Source: Thiobacillaceae bacterium
GTDB lineage: Bacteria; Pseudomonadota; Gammaproteobacteria; Burkholderiales; Thiobacillaceae
Assembly (NCBI GenBank): GCA_012274165.1
Contig: JAAPAA010000285.1
Span: 1 to 41,283, forward strand
Length of the DNA stretch: 41,283 bases
Direction: 5' to 3'
Each line of letters opens with the position of its first letter. Position 1 is the stretch's first letter. A program made the position numbers and the translations under genes. Positions 1-10,280 of the stretch are shown piece after piece. Under the pieces are notes generated by a model. The model was not told the DNA's origin. It worked only from the letters and a program-made list of their open reading frames with translations, and did no database searches.

Positions 1-552
1 CGGTAAGCCGGCGAAAAACAGCAAATAAAATCCCGACGCGCCGATCATCAGCGCCGTACCCAGATCGGGCTGCCGCAGAATCAACGCCAAGGGCACGACC
101 AGCATGGCAGCGCCGATCAGAAAATGTTTGGCGCGCAACACCGCCTCGTTGCGCTGGAAATACCAGGCCAGCATCAATGGCAACGCCAGTTTCAGCAGTT
201 CGGATGGCTGGAACGCAAACCCCAGGTTGAGCCAGCGCCGCGCGCCGTTGCGGATCTCGCCAAACAGCGCCACCCCGATCAGCAGCGCCACCCCGGCCAC
301 ATACAGCGGCGGCCCCACTTTGGCCAGCAGATGCGGTGGCACGTTGGCCACCACCACCATCACCGCCAGCGCCAGGCCGATGTTGATAAGGTGGCCGCTG
401 ATGCGGGCCGGACTTTGCCCGGACGCGCTCGTCACCACCGCCAGGCTGACGCCCAGCAGCACCACCACCAGGGTCAGCAGGATGCCGTCGAGATGGGCCA
501 ACCGGCGCAGGATCCAATGGCTAGTCTGGTGCGGCACCGTCTGCTCCCACAT
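1..552 (-). CDS. rodA: RodA, SEDS peptidoglycan glycosyltransferase (N-terminal part, cut by window edge)
   Basis: RodA polymerises lipid II into glycan strands in the cell-elongation machine, working with PBP2 in the inner membrane. The open frame is missing from the ORF track because it runs off the left edge. It starts at an ATG inside the 3' end of mrdA (overlap 32 nt), reading MWEQTVPHQTSHWILRR, then a first membrane helix (DGILLTLVVVLLGVSLAVV). Further on come the family motifs NGARRWLNLG, FQPSELLKLA and RQPDLGTALM, typical of FtsW/RodA. About 184 codons are present, roughly half of the usual 370. It is the last visible gene of the mre operon, and the overlap with mrdA suggests coupled translation. 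A GTG six codons downstream is an alternative start. Confidence 0.93.
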   Translation of the reverse strand, partial: MWEQTVPHQTSHWILRRLAHLDGILLTLVVVLLGVSLAVVTSASGQSPARISGHLINIGLALAVMVVVANVPPHLLAKVGPPLYVAGVALLIGVALFGEIRNGARRWLNLGFAFQPSELLKLALPLMLAWYFQRNEAVLRAKHFLIGAAMLVVPLALILRQPDLGTALMIGASGFYLLFFAGLP

Positions 553-2416
553 TCATGTTGCCGGGGCGTTTCCCGGTCAGGTAGTAATCGAGCACTGCGC
601 GCGCGATCGGCGCGGCGGTGGAGCCGCCGTGCCCGCCATTCTCGACCATCACTGCGATCGCGATGGTGGGGTTTTCGGCGGGCGCATAGGCAATGAACAG
701 CGCATGGTCACGATTCTTGTGCGACAAACCGCCGGCATCGTAGCGCGCCCCCTGTTTGATGGCCACCACCTGCGCGGTGCCGGTCTTGCCCGCGATCGTG
801 TAGGACGCGCCGGCCGCCGCTGCCGATGCGGTGCCGCCCGGACGCATCACCGCCATCATGCCCTCGCGCACCGCTGCAAGATTGTCGGGATCGAACTTGA
901 GTTGCCCCTTCACCGCAACCGGCTGCCTTTGCCAGACGCGGGTAAGTGGGTCGCGCACCGCCTGCACCAATCTGGGTTCGATGTGCTTGCCACCATTGGC
1001 AAGCATGGCAGTGGCCACCGCCAGTTGCAGCGGCGTGGTCAGGTGAAACCCCTGGCCGATGCCCGCGATCACCGTTTCGCCGGGGTACCAGACTTGCTTG
1101 AAGCGGCGCTGTTTCCAGTCACGCGAGGGCAGCAGTCCGGGCGACTCGCCGTCCAGATCGATGCCGGTAGTCGCGCCGAAGCCGAACTGCGACAGATAGT
1201 CGTGCATGCGGTCGATGCCCATGTCGTTCGCCAGACGGTAATAATAGACATCGCACGACTGCGCGATCGAGTGCCGCAGATCGACCGTGCCGTGGCCGCC
1301 CTTTTTCCAGTCACGGTATTGATGGCTGCTGCGCGGCAGGGTGAAATAACCCGGATCGAATATCGTATCCGAGGGTTTGCGCAGCCCCAGTTCCAGCCCC
1401 GCCATCGCCATGAACGGCTTGATGGTCGAACCCGGCGGATAAATGCCGCGCAGCACCCGGTTGACCATCGGCCGCTCGGGCGATTCGTTGAGCTCTTTCC
1501 AGGTGACCGGGTCGATGCCGTCGACGAACAGGTTGGGGTCGAATCCGGGCTTGCTCACCAGCGCCAGTACGCCGCCGGTGTTGGGGTCGAGCGCCACCAG
1601 TCCGCCCAGATAGTCGCCAAACGCATGCTCGGCCACCGCCTGCAGTTCGCGGTCGAGATACAGCCGTAAATCCTTGCCCGGCACCGGCGGAATGCGCGAC
1701 AACATCCGGACCGCGCGGCCGCTGGCGCCGGTTTCCATCTGGTCAAAGCCGGTGCGGCCGTGCAGCAGGGCTTCGTAGCTCTGCTCCAGCCCGGTCTTGC
1801 CGATGTGCGCACTGCCCTGGTAATCCCGCTCGCGCCCGGCCGCGCGCAACTGCTTCAGATCGTGGTCGTTGATGCGGCCGATAAATCCCACCACGTGCGC
1901 CATCCCGAGCCCGGCCTGATAGTTGCGGAACAGCCGCGCCTTGACTTCGATTCCCGGCAGGCGATAACGGTTGGCCGCCAGAATGGCCACTTCCTCGTCG
2001 CTGAGCTTGCTTTTGAGCGGCACGGTTTCGAATTCGTGTGAATCGGCGAGCAGGCGACGAAACCGCCGCAGCTGTCCCGGCGTAATCTCGACCAGCTTGC
2101 CCACCTCGGCCAGCGTGGTTTCCAGATTCGGGGTATGCCCAGGGGTGATTTCCAGCGTATAGGCGGAATAGTTTTCCGCCAGAATGCGGCCGTTGCGGTC
2201 GAGAATCAGGCCGCGATTGGGCGCAATCGGCACCAGCGAAATGCGGTTGCTTTCGGCGCGCCCGGAGTAGTAATCGTGCTGCGTAATCTGCAAATAATAG
2301 CCGCGTGCCAACAGCGCGGTCGCCAGCAGGGCAACAAAGGCTGCGGCCGCCTTGAGCCGCCCGTGAAAGCGCGCCAGCTCAAGGTCCAGGTTTTTCAGCG
2401 TGGCCGGCCGATTCAT
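521..2416 (-). CDS. mrdA: Penicillin-binding protein 2 (peptidoglycan D,D-transpeptidase MrdA)
   Basis: PBP2 cross-links peptidoglycan during side-wall elongation, with RodA as its glycosyltransferase partner. The protein is 631 aa from the chosen ATG, which overlaps the mreD stop as ATGA; the ORF-track start 20 codons upstream lies inside mreD and is rejected. It has one N-terminal membrane anchor (about residues 22-42), a pedestal/dimerisation region (about 60-230), and a C-terminal transpeptidase domain. The active-site serine is in GSTIKP (S330, K333), the second motif is in SQSCDVYYY, and the third is GKTGTAQV. Length and motifs are normal for the family, and the gene sits in the canonical mreBCD-mrdA-rodA order. 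Confidence 0.97.
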   Translation of the reverse strand: MNRPATLKNLDLELARFHGRLKAAAAFVALLATALLARGYYLQITQHDYYSGRAESNRISLVPIAPNRGLILDRNGRILAENYSAYTLEITPGHTPNLETTLAEVGKLVEITPGQLRRFRRLLADSHEFETVPLKSKLSDEEVAILAANRYRLPGIEVKARLFRNYQAGLGMAHVVGFIGRINDHDLKQLRAAGRERDYQGSAHIGKTGLEQSYEALLHGRTGFDQMETGASGRAVRMLSRIPPVPGKDLRLYLDRELQAVAEHAFGDYLGGLVALDPNTGGVLALVSKPGFDPNLFVDGIDPVTWKELNESPERPMVNRVLRGIYPPGSTIKPFMAMAGLELGLRKPSDTIFDPGYFTLPRSSHQYRDWKKGGHGTVDLRHSIAQSCDVYYYRLANDMGIDRMHDYLSQFGFGATTGIDLDGESPGLLPSRDWKQRRFKQVWYPGETVIAGIGQGFHLTTPLQLAVATAMLANGGKHIEPRLVQAVRDPLTRVWQRQPVAVKGQLKFDPDNLAAVREGMMAVMRPGGTASAAAAGASYTIAGKTGTAQVVAIKQGARYDAGGLSHKNRDHALFIAYAPAENPTIAIAVMVENGGHGGSTAAPIARAVLDYYLTGKRPGNMNVGADGAAPD

Positions 2417-2910
2417 GCCTGGTCCTGCAAACCCTTGCCATGCCACAGCCGCAGCACGCCCACCAGCACCAGCCACATCACGCTATTGCTCGTGACCGGC
2501 AACAGGACGGTCAAATCGGACGGCGGATTGGCCGCCAGCCAGCCAATCAGCACCAGCAGCAACTGCACCAGCAGAAAGATGGGGAACAGCTGCGCCGCCT
2601 GGCGCAGCGGGTCGAACTGCAGCAGCCGCAAGCGCAAAAACAGCACCACGTACACGCCGACCACATAGGCCATGGCGTGCTGGCCGAACACCCCGCCATT
2701 CTGGAAATCCGCCAGCAAGCCGACACAAAACGCCGTGCCGAATCCGATGCGCGCAGGCTGATGCAGCGCCCAGAACAGTACGCCGATCAGCAAAAAATCC
2801 GGCCGCAGCGCCAGCGCCCAGCCCGACCACTGCAGCTGTTCCAGCAACAGCGCCAGGGTCAAACTGCCGAGGATGCGGCGCCAGCCGCCGCTCGATTGCG
2901 TGGGGCTCAT
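2413..2910 (-). CDS. mreD: Rod shape-determining protein MreD
   Basis: MreD is a small integral membrane component of the rod complex that works with MreC to link cytoplasmic MreB filaments to wall synthesis. The 165-aa protein is almost entirely hydrophobic helices (for example FLLIGVLFWALHQPARIGFG and LFPIFLLVQLLLVLIGWL) with the conserved GLLADFQNGGVFGQHAMAY segment typical of MreD. The start overlaps the mreC stop and the stop overlaps the mrdA start, so translation of the three is probably coupled. Length is normal. Confidence 0.95.
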   Translation of the reverse strand: MSPTQSSGGWRRILGSLTLALLLEQLQWSGWALALRPDFLLIGVLFWALHQPARIGFGTAFCVGLLADFQNGGVFGQHAMAYVVGVYVVLFLRLRLLQFDPLRQAAQLFPIFLLVQLLLVLIGWLAANPPSDLTVLLPVTSNSVMWLVLVGVLRLWHGKGLQDQA

Positions 2911-3785
2911 GGCTGCTTGACCGGAGGTGTCGACGGCAGCGGCGCTTGCACCGCGTACGGCGCGGCAACCAGCACCAGCACGGCGCGGGAACGTTCGATG
3001 CCCGCCAGCGGCTCGCCCTCCACCCGCAGATAGGGGCTGGATTCCGAACGCGACACCCGCGTCACGCGCGCCACCGGTATTCCCGCCGGGTACACCCGGT
3101 CGATGCCGGATGTCAGCAGGCGGTCATTCACACGCACATCGATATGGGTCGGCATGTATCTCAGTTCCAGCTGGCCGCGTCCGCTGCCCGCCGCCAGGCC
3201 GCGCTGGCCGGTGCGTTCGACGAACACGGGCGTTAATTGCTCGGGGCTGGTCACCAGCGTGACCTCGCTCGTTCCCGGGTAGACCTGGGTCAGCTGGCCC
3301 ACCAGGCCGCTGGCATCGACCACCGGCAGACCGCTGCGCAGTTTCGCCGCCGCGCCCTGATCCAGCGTCATGCGCTGGGCAAACCAGTCGTGCCCCTGAT
3401 ACAGCAGGGCCGCATACACCACCTGCTGGCCGGGCCGCGATTGCAGCTGCAGCAGGGCGCGCAGCTCGGCGTTTTCGCGGCTGATTTCGCGGGCGGCATT
3501 CAAATTGAGCAACAGTTGCGCCCGCTCGGCAAGCAGGCGATCGCGCTCGTTTTGCAAAAGACGGTGACGGGTAAAGAAGCCACCCAGCTCGGCGGCGACA
3601 TCGGATGGTGTACGCAGAATTTCGCGCACGGGTTGCAGCAGCAGCGAGAAGCCGCTGCGCAAGTTGTCGAGCGCGTGATAACGGGAGTCGGCGATGATGC
3701 ACGCCACCCCCACCGACAGCCAGATCAACAGGCGGGTGGTCGCCCCCAGGCGACGGGTGAACATGAGCTGATCCGACGTCGCCAT
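2907..3785 (-). CDS. mreC: Rod shape-determining protein MreC
   Basis: MreC is a bitopic inner-membrane protein whose periplasmic part organises PBP2 and RodA. The 292-aa product has one membrane helix near the N-terminus (TRLLIWLSVGVACIIA), then a coiled-coil region rich in L, E and R (about residues 70-120: RHRLLQNERDRLLAERAQLL), then the beta-barrel MreC domain (VVDASGLVGQLTQVYPGTSEVTLVTS). I chose the ATG at 3785 over the TTG one codon upstream because AAGGGA lies 6 nt ahead of it. The C-terminal tail is rich in proline and valine. It lies 37 nt downstream of mreB in the same operon. Confidence 0.95.
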   Translation of the reverse strand: MATSDQLMFTRRLGATTRLLIWLSVGVACIIADSRYHALDNLRSGFSLLLQPVREILRTPSDVAAELGGFFTRHRLLQNERDRLLAERAQLLLNLNAAREISRENAELRALLQLQSRPGQQVVYAALLYQGHDWFAQRMTLDQGAAAKLRSGLPVVDASGLVGQLTQVYPGTSEVTLVTSPEQLTPVFVERTGQRGLAAGSGRGQLELRYMPTHIDVRVNDRLLTSGIDRVYPAGIPVARVTRVSRSESSPYLRVEGEPLAGIERSRAVLVLVAAPYAVQAPLPSTPPVKQP

Positions 3786-3822
3786 CAACGTCCCTTGTCA
3801 GCGCAACTGCGCGTTGCTGCGT

Positions 3823-4948
<1,126 letters not shown>

Positions 4949-4964
4949 GCCATCAGGTGTTTTC

Positions 4965-5252
4965 ATGTCCCTTTCAACGGACGACGTCAAGCGCATCGCC
5001 CGCCTCGCCCGCATCGAAACCAGCGATGCCGAAGCGCAGGCCACGCAAACCCAGCTCAACAGCATTTTCGACCTCATCGCCACCATGCAGGCGGTCGACA
5101 CCCGCGGCGTCGCGCCGATGGCGCATGCGCAGGAGGTCTATCAGCGCCTGCGCGCCGACGTCGCCACCGAAACCGACCGCCGCGCCGCTTTCCAGGCCAT
5201 CGCACCCGCCGTCGAAAACGGCTTGTACCTCGTGCCCAGGGTCATCGAGTAA
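4965..5252 (+). CDS. gatC: Aspartyl/glutamyl-tRNA amidotransferase subunit C
   Basis: GatC is the small structural subunit of the GatCAB complex, which converts misacylated Glu-tRNA(Gln) or Asp-tRNA(Asn) to the amidated form. The 95-aa product begins [19 protein letters not shown] and contains [21 protein letters not shown], the usual belt that wraps GatA. AGGTG lies 5 nt before the ATG. gatA follows after 3 nt, so this is the first gene of a gatCAB operon divergent from mreB. Normal length. Confidence 0.96.
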   Translation: MSLSTDDVKRIARLARIETSDAEAQATQTQLNSIFDLIATMQAVDTRGVAPMAHAQEVYQRLRADVATETDRRAAFQAIAPAVENGLYLVPRVIE

Positions 5253-5255
5253 GCC

Positions 5256-6713
5256 ATGTCCGACACCACGCTTTCCACACTGGCCGCGCAACTCAAGGCC
5301 CGCCAGATTTCCAGCCGCGAACTCGCCCAGGCATATCTCGACCGCATTGCCGCGCTGAATCCGGCGATCAACGCCTTCATCACGCTGGATGCCGAAAAAA
5401 CGCTGATGGAGGCCGCCGCCGCCGACGCGCTGATTGCCGCCGGCCAGGCCGGCCCGCTCACCGGCGTGCCGATCGCGCACAAGGACATTTTCTGCACCGA
5501 CGGCTGGCTCACCACCTGCGGCTCGAAAATGCTGCACAACTTCGTCGCGCCCTACGACGCGCATGTGATCCAGCAATTCAAGGCCGCCGGCATGCCCTCG
5601 CTGGGCAAGACCAACATGGACGAATTCGCCATGGGATCAAGCAACGAAACGTCTTATTTCGGCGCGGTGAAAAATCCCTGGAATACGGCTTACGTACCCG
5701 GCGGCTCGTCCGGCGGTGCGGCCGCCTGCGTGGCCGCGCGGATGGCGCCCGCCGCCACCGGCACCGACACCGGCGGCTCGATCCGCCAGCCCGCCGCCCT
5801 GTGCAGCATCACCGGCCTCAAGCCGACCTACGGCCTGGTGTCGCGCTACGGCATGATCGCGTTCGCCTCGAGCTTGGACCAGGCCGGGCCGATGGCGCCG
5901 TCGGCCGAAGACTGCGCGCTGCTGTTGAACGTGATGACCGGCTTCGACCCCAAGGACTCGACCTGCCTCGAACGCGCCAAGGAGGACTACACGCGCGATC
6001 TCGACAAGCCCTTGAGCGGCCTGCGCGTCGGCCTGCCGAAGGAATTCTTCGCCGAAGGGCTGAACAACGAAGTCGCCATGGCGGTGGAAGCGGCAGTGGC
6101 CGAACTGAAAAAGCTCGGTGCCACTACGGTCGAAATTTCGCTCGCCAACTCCAAACTCGCGATTCCGGTGTACTACGTGCTGGCCCCGGCCGAAGCCTCA
6201 AGCAACCTGTCGCGCTTCGACGGCGTGCGCTACGGCTACCGCGCGCCGGAATACGGCAACCTCGACGACATGTACTGCAAAACCCGCGCGCAGGGCTTTG
6301 GCGCGGAGGTCAAACGCCGCATCCTGATCGGCGCCTATGTGCTGTCGCACGGCTACTACGATGCCTATTACCTGCAGGCGCAGAAAATCCGCCGCCTGAT
6401 TGCCGACGACTTCAACACCGCTTTCAAGACCTGCGACGTCATCCTCGGCCCCACCGCGCCCGGCACCGCCTTCAAGCTGGGCGAAAAGTCCGACGACCCG
6501 GTGGAAATGTATCTGAACGACCTCTACACCATCCCCGCCAACCTCGCCGGCTTGCCCGGCATGTCGCTGCCGTGCGGCTTCGATAGCAAAGGCCTGCCGA
6601 TCGGCCTGCAACTGGTCGGCGATTATTTCAGCGAGGCGAAAATGCTCAACGTCGCCCACCAATACCAGCGCGTCACCGACTGGCACAGCCGCCAACCGGA
6701 GGGCTTGCCATGA
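5256..6713 (+). CDS. gatA: Aspartyl/glutamyl-tRNA amidotransferase subunit A
   Basis: GatA is the amidase-signature glutaminase of GatCAB and releases ammonia from glutamine for transfer to the tRNA-bound acid. The 485-aa protein has the full Ser-cisSer-Lys triad: K76 in VPIAHKDIF, the cis-serine in [10 protein letters not shown] (about residue 151), and nucleophile S175 in [10 protein letters not shown]. The C-terminal part ([23 protein letters not shown]) is typical. Its stop overlaps the gatB start by 4 nt (ATGA), implying coupled translation. It is distinct from the allophanate hydrolase at 31977, which shares the amidase fold. Confidence 0.97.
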   Translation: MSDTTLSTLAAQLKARQISSRELAQAYLDRIAALNPAINAFITLDAEKTLMEAAAADALIAAGQAGPLTGVPIAHKDIFCTDGWLTTCGSKMLHNFVAPYDAHVIQQFKAAGMPSLGKTNMDEFAMGSSNETSYFGAVKNPWNTAYVPGGSSGGAAACVAARMAPAATGTDTGGSIRQPAALCSITGLKPTYGLVSRYGMIAFASSLDQAGPMAPSAEDCALLLNVMTGFDPKDSTCLERAKEDYTRDLDKPLSGLRVGLPKEFFAEGLNNEVAMAVEAAVAELKKLGATTVEISLANSKLAIPVYYVLAPAEASSNLSRFDGVRYGYRAPEYGNLDDMYCKTRAQGFGAEVKRRILIGAYVLSHGYYDAYYLQAQKIRRLIADDFNTAFKTCDVILGPTAPGTAFKLGEKSDDPVEMYLNDLYTIPANLAGLPGMSLPCGFDSKGLPIGLQLVGDYFSEAKMLNVAHQYQRVTDWHSRQPEGLP

Positions 6714-8140
6714 AATGGGAGACCGTCATCGGGCTGGAAGTGCATACCCAGCTCGCCACGAAATCGAAGATCTTCTCGGGCAGCAGCACCGCCTTCGGCG
6801 CCGCGCCCAACACCCAGGCGAGCGCGGTCGACATCGCGCTGCCCGGCGTGCTGCCGGTGCTGAACCGCGGTGCGGTGGAATGCGCGATCAAGTTTGCGCT
6901 GGCGATCGACGCCACGCTCAACCGCATCAACGTGTTCGACCGCAAGAACTACTTCTACCCCGACCTGCCCAAGGGCTACCAGATCAGCCAGCTGGCCAAG
7001 CCGATCGTCGAGGGCGGTGCGCTGAAAATCGTGGTGGACGGCGAAGAAAGAATCATCAATCTCACCCGCGCCCACATGGAAGAGGACGCCGGCAAGTCGC
7101 TGCACGAAGATTTTCACGGCATGAGCGGCATCGACCTCAACCGCGCCGGCACGCCGCTGCTGGAAATCGTCTCCGAGCCGGAGATGCGTTCGAGCGCCGA
7201 GGCGGTGGCCTACGCGCGCGCGCTACACACGCTGGTGACCTGGATCGGCATCTGCGACGGCAACATGCAGGAAGGCAGCTTCCGCGTCGACGCCAACGTC
7301 TCGGTGCGCCCGGTCGGGCAAAAGGAATTCGGCACCCGCCGCGAGATCAAGAACCTCAACTCGTTCAAATTCCTGCAGCAGGCCATCGACTACGAGGTGC
7401 GCTGGCAGATCGAGACGCTGGAAGACGGCGGCCGCATCGAACAGGCCACCGTGCTGTTCGACCCCGACACCGGCGAGACGCGCATGATGCGCAGCAAGGA
7501 AGACGCGCACGACTACCGCTACTTCCCCGACCCCGACCTGCTGCCGGTCAAGCACGACGAAGACTGGATTGAGCAGGTACGCGCTACGCTGCCCGAACTG
7601 CCCGCCGCGATGCAGGTGCGTTTTCAGGCCGAATATGGCGTCTCGCCTTACGATGCTGCCGTATTGACCGGCTCGCGCGCGTTGGCGGACTACTTCGAAG
7701 TTGCGGCGAAAGCCTGCGGCCAGGGCAAGCTGGCCGCCAACTGGGTAATGGGCGAACTCTCCGCCGCGCTCAACAAGGCTGATTTGAACATCGAGCAAAG
7801 CCCAGTCTCCGCTGCCCATCTCGGCGCACTGATTTCGCGCATCCAGGACGGCACCTTGTCCGGCAAACTCGCCAAGCAGGTGTTCGAAGGACTATGGGAA
7901 GGCGCGGGCGAAGTCGACGCCATCATCGAGGCGCGCGGCCTCAAGCAGATGTCCGATTCCGGCGAGCTGGAAAAAATCATAGACGAGGTCATGGCGGCCA
8001 ACGCCAAATCGGTCGAGGAATTCCGCGCCGGCAAGGAAAAAGCCTTCAACGCGCTGGTGGGGCAAGTGATGAAAGCCAGCAAGGGCAAGGCCAATCCGGC
8101 ACAGGTCAACGACCTGCTGAAACGCAAACTGCAGGGATGA
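6710..8140 (+). CDS. gatB: Aspartyl/glutamyl-tRNA amidotransferase subunit B
   Basis: GatB binds the misacylated tRNA, phosphorylates the acid and accepts ammonia from GatA. The 476-aa product opens with the family signature [20 protein letters not shown] and has the cradle-domain motifs [19 protein letters not shown] and [11 protein letters not shown]. The helical and YqeY-like tail domain fills about residues 295-476 (ending [13 protein letters not shown]). Normal length. It is the last gene of gatCAB and is followed at once by a strong palindromic terminator. Confidence 0.97.
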   Translation: MKWETVIGLEVHTQLATKSKIFSGSSTAFGAAPNTQASAVDIALPGVLPVLNRGAVECAIKFALAIDATLNRINVFDRKNYFYPDLPKGYQISQLAKPIVEGGALKIVVDGEERIINLTRAHMEEDAGKSLHEDFHGMSGIDLNRAGTPLLEIVSEPEMRSSAEAVAYARALHTLVTWIGICDGNMQEGSFRVDANVSVRPVGQKEFGTRREIKNLNSFKFLQQAIDYEVRWQIETLEDGGRIEQATVLFDPDTGETRMMRSKEDAHDYRYFPDPDLLPVKHDEDWIEQVRATLPELPAAMQVRFQAEYGVSPYDAAVLTGSRALADYFEVAAKACGQGKLAANWVMGELSAALNKADLNIEQSPVSAAHLGALISRIQDGTLSGKLAKQVFEGLWEGAGEVDAIIEARGLKQMSDSGELEKIIDEVMAANAKSVEEFRAGKEKAFNALVGQVMKASKGKANPAQVNDLLKRKLQG

Positions 8141-8141
8141 A

Positions 8142-8177
8142 AAACGAGTTGGCCGGGACATCCCGGCCAACTCGTTT
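8142..8177. terminator. Perfect 17-bp palindromic terminator between gatB and the DUF4124 gene
   Basis: AAACGAGTTGGCCGGGA and its exact reverse complement are separated by only CA, beginning 2 nt after the gatB stop. Read on the minus strand the stem is followed by a run of five T residues, so it should act as an intrinsic terminator for the convergent DUF4124/pyrE transcript. On the plus strand it ends gatCAB with a weaker T tract. Confidence 0.85.
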
Positions 8178-8234
8178 CAACTCATTCCACCGCCGCCACC
8201 AGGCTGTCGGCCTGTGGCACAGAAAACGGCCTGA

Positions 8235-8831
8235 TTATTTACCCGTCAATTCGCGGAAGCGCGCCTTGTCTGCCGCGTATTTCTCACGCACCTGCGTCAT
8301 TGCCTCTTCGTTGGCCTGGATGGTGCGCTTCAACTCCTCGCTTTCATTGAGGGATTGCTCCAGCTGCCGTTGCAAGCCCGAGCCCACTTTCTTCCCCGCT
8401 TTCTGGATCTGGGCAATGCGCGCATTGAAATCAGCCAGATTGGCATCCACCGCCTTGCCACGCACTTCCGCGCCATGAATCGCCAGCATGTGGTGTTCCA
8501 GCGCACGGTCGCGCGCCAGATCGATTTCCGCTTCGGTGGTATAGGTCGAGGTCAGAGCCCGATCAAACTGCACCTGCTTTTGCTGCTCCTGCTGAATCCG
8601 TTTTTGTTCGGCCTGACGTTCCGCTTCGGCTTTGCGCTCCACCTCGGACTGCGTGCGTTTGATGACCTGCCCCTGCTTGTTCATCTCCGCCGCACCGCTT
8701 TGCTGGTAGGTCGGCGGCAGGGTGTCGCTGTATTGCACGCGGCCGCTGCTGTCCACCCAGCGGTACATCGCTGCCTGCGCGCTGCCCGCGCTCAGAAGCA
8801 AGACGACCACCGCCAGCGTGCTACACGCCAT
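8235..8831 (-). CDS. DUF4124-domain periplasmic protein with long coiled coil
   Basis: The function is unknown. The ATG at 8831 is preferred because it gives a clean signal peptide ([21 protein letters not shown]), where the longer ORF-track start does not. After cleavage comes the DUF4124 core [19 protein letters not shown] (about residues 22-45), a motif common in betaproteobacterial exported proteins. From about residue 55 to the end the chain is charged and helical ([20 protein letters not shown]), a probable coiled coil. About 198 aa. The start lies inside the last codons of pyrE, so it is probably co-transcribed with pyrE. Confidence 0.8.
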   Translation of the reverse strand: MACSTLAVVVLLLSAGSAQAAMYRWVDSSGRVQYSDTLPPTYQQSGAAEMNKQGQVIKRTQSEVERKAEAERQAEQKRIQQEQQKQVQFDRALTSTYTTEAEIDLARDRALEHHMLAIHGAEVRGKAVDANLADFNARIAQIQKAGKKVGSGLQRQLEQSLNESEELKRTIQANEEAMTQVREKYAADKARFRELTGK

Positions 8832-9459
8832 ATTTTGCACGGTAGCCAGCCACGGCCAGTAGTTCAGTTTGTCTGTCTGCATCACGTTCCAAAAACTCTA
8901 CCAGATTATCCAGCGTGACCACCGCCACCACCGGAATGCCATATTGTTCACGCACTTCCTGCACGGCCGACTGCTGGCCTGCGCCACGCTCCATCCGATC
9001 CAGCGCGATCACCACCCCGGCAGGTTCAGCGCCGGATTGACGAATCAGGCTCACCGATTCGCGCACCGAAGTACCGGCCGACATCACATCATCGACAATC
9101 AGTACGCGGCCCTTCAGCTCCGCACCCACCACCGTTCCGCCTTCGCCGTGATCCTTGGCTTCCTTGCGGTTGAACGCAAACGGCAGGTTTCTGCCCATCC
9201 CCGCCAAGGCAATCACAATGCTCGCCGCCAGCGGAATGCCCTTGTAAGCCGGGCCAAACAGCACGTCGAATTCAATCCCCGAGTCGACAATCGCCTTGGC
9301 GTAAAATTCGCCCAGCCGTTTCAGCTTGTCGCCGTCGTTGAACAGGCCCGCATTAAAAAAATAAGGACTCATCCGCCCCGCTTTGGTCTTGAACTCGCCA
9401 AAACACAGCACGTTCGAAGCGATGGCGAATTCCACAAACTCGGCTTTGTAATCGGACAT
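8821..9459 (-). CDS. pyrE: Orotate phosphoribosyltransferase
   Basis: PyrE joins orotate to PRPP to give orotidine 5'-phosphate in pyrimidine synthesis. The 212-aa protein carries the PRPP-binding loop [16 protein letters not shown], the substrate segment [15 protein letters not shown] and the lysine-bearing loop [13 protein letters not shown], all typical of the bacterial enzyme. Length is normal. It is transcribed divergently from xthA across a short AT-rich spacer that probably holds both promoters. Confidence 0.96.
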   Translation of the reverse strand: MSDYKAEFVEFAIASNVLCFGEFKTKAGRMSPYFFNAGLFNDGDKLKRLGEFYAKAIVDSGIEFDVLFGPAYKGIPLAASIVIALAGMGRNLPFAFNRKEAKDHGEGGTVVGAELKGRVLIVDDVMSAGTSVRESVSLIRQSGAEPAGVVIALDRMERGAGQQSAVQEVREQYGIPVVAVVTLDNLVEFLERDADRQTELLAVAGYRAKYGV

Positions 9460-9500
9460 TTTTCTTAACTTCTTGAATCGTTATTTTAATTAAACCCGTG

Positions 9501-10280
9501 ATGCGAATTATATCGGCCAACCTCAACGGCATCCGTTCCGCTTCCACCAAAGGCTTCTTCGACTGGCTGCCCACCCAACATGCCGACATCGTCTGCGTGC
9601 AGGAACTCAAGGCGCAAGCCGCCGATCTCAAACCCGAATTCATCCAGTGCGACGGCCTTTCCGGCGCGTTTCACTACGCCGAGAAAAAAGGCTACAGCGG
9701 CGTCGGCGTCTACACCCGCACGCCACCGCAGCAAATCATCGAAGGCCTTGGCGTGCCCGAATTCGATGCTGAAGGCCGCTACATCGAGGCGGATTACGGG
9801 AATCTGGCCGTCATCTCGCTTTACCAGCCGTCCGGCTCCAGCGGCGAGGAACGCCAGCAGGCCAAGTTCCGCTTCATGGACGTGTTCTTCCCGCACCTCG
9901 AAGCGCTGATCAAATCCGGCCGCGAAATCGTCATCTGCGGCGACTGGAACATCGCGCATAAAGAAGCCGATCTCAAGAACTGGAAATCCAACCAGAAGAA
10001 CTCCGGTGTCCTGCCCGAAGAGCGTGCCTGGATGACACGCCTGTTCGACGAGCTAGGCTGGGTCGACGTCTACCGCCAGCTTTACCCCGAGCACACCGGC
10101 GAGGCCTACACATGGTGGAGCAACCGCGGCCAGGCGTATGCCAAGAACGTCGGCTGGCGCATCGACTACCAAATCGCGACGCCCGGCATCGCCGCCAAGG
10201 CCAAAGCTGCCAGCGTCTACAAGGACCAGCGCTTTTCCGACCACGCGCCGTTGATCGTCGATTACGATTACGTCCCATGA
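9501..10280 (+). CDS. xthA: Exodeoxyribonuclease III / AP endonuclease
   Basis: This is a DNA repair enzyme of the endonuclease/exonuclease/phosphatase family that cuts at abasic sites. The 259-aa product begins MRIISANLNGIRSASTKGF and has the metal-binding glutamate in CVQELKAQ, the GVGVYTRTPP segment, the catalytic CGDWNIAHKEAD, and the terminal RIDYQIATP and SDHAPLIVDYD motifs. The ATG at 9501 is chosen over the GTG one codon upstream. Its stop overlaps the next start by 4 nt, giving an xthA-permease-UreH-like operon. Confidence 0.95.
   Translation: MRIISANLNGIRSASTKGFFDWLPTQHADIVCVQELKAQAADLKPEFIQCDGLSGAFHYAEKKGYSGVGVYTRTPPQQIIEGLGVPEFDAEGRYIEADYGNLAVISLYQPSGSSGEERQQAKFRFMDVFFPHLEALIKSGREIVICGDWNIAHKEADLKNWKSNQKNSGVLPEERAWMTRLFDELGWVDVYRQLYPEHTGEAYTWWSNRGQAYAKNVGWRIDYQIATPGIAAKAKAASVYKDQRFSDHAPLIVDYDYVP

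Noticed and set aside
104-1669. Long plus-strand ORFs opposite mrdA, such as the 521-aa frame
   Set aside because: They are antisense shadows of rodA/mrdA created by high GC content, with Arg/His/Gln-rich sequence and no recognisable motif.
8142-8177. Perfect palindrome considered as an attachment or recombination site
   Set aside because: Its place right after gatB and before a convergent gene end, with a T run on one side, is fully explained as a terminator.
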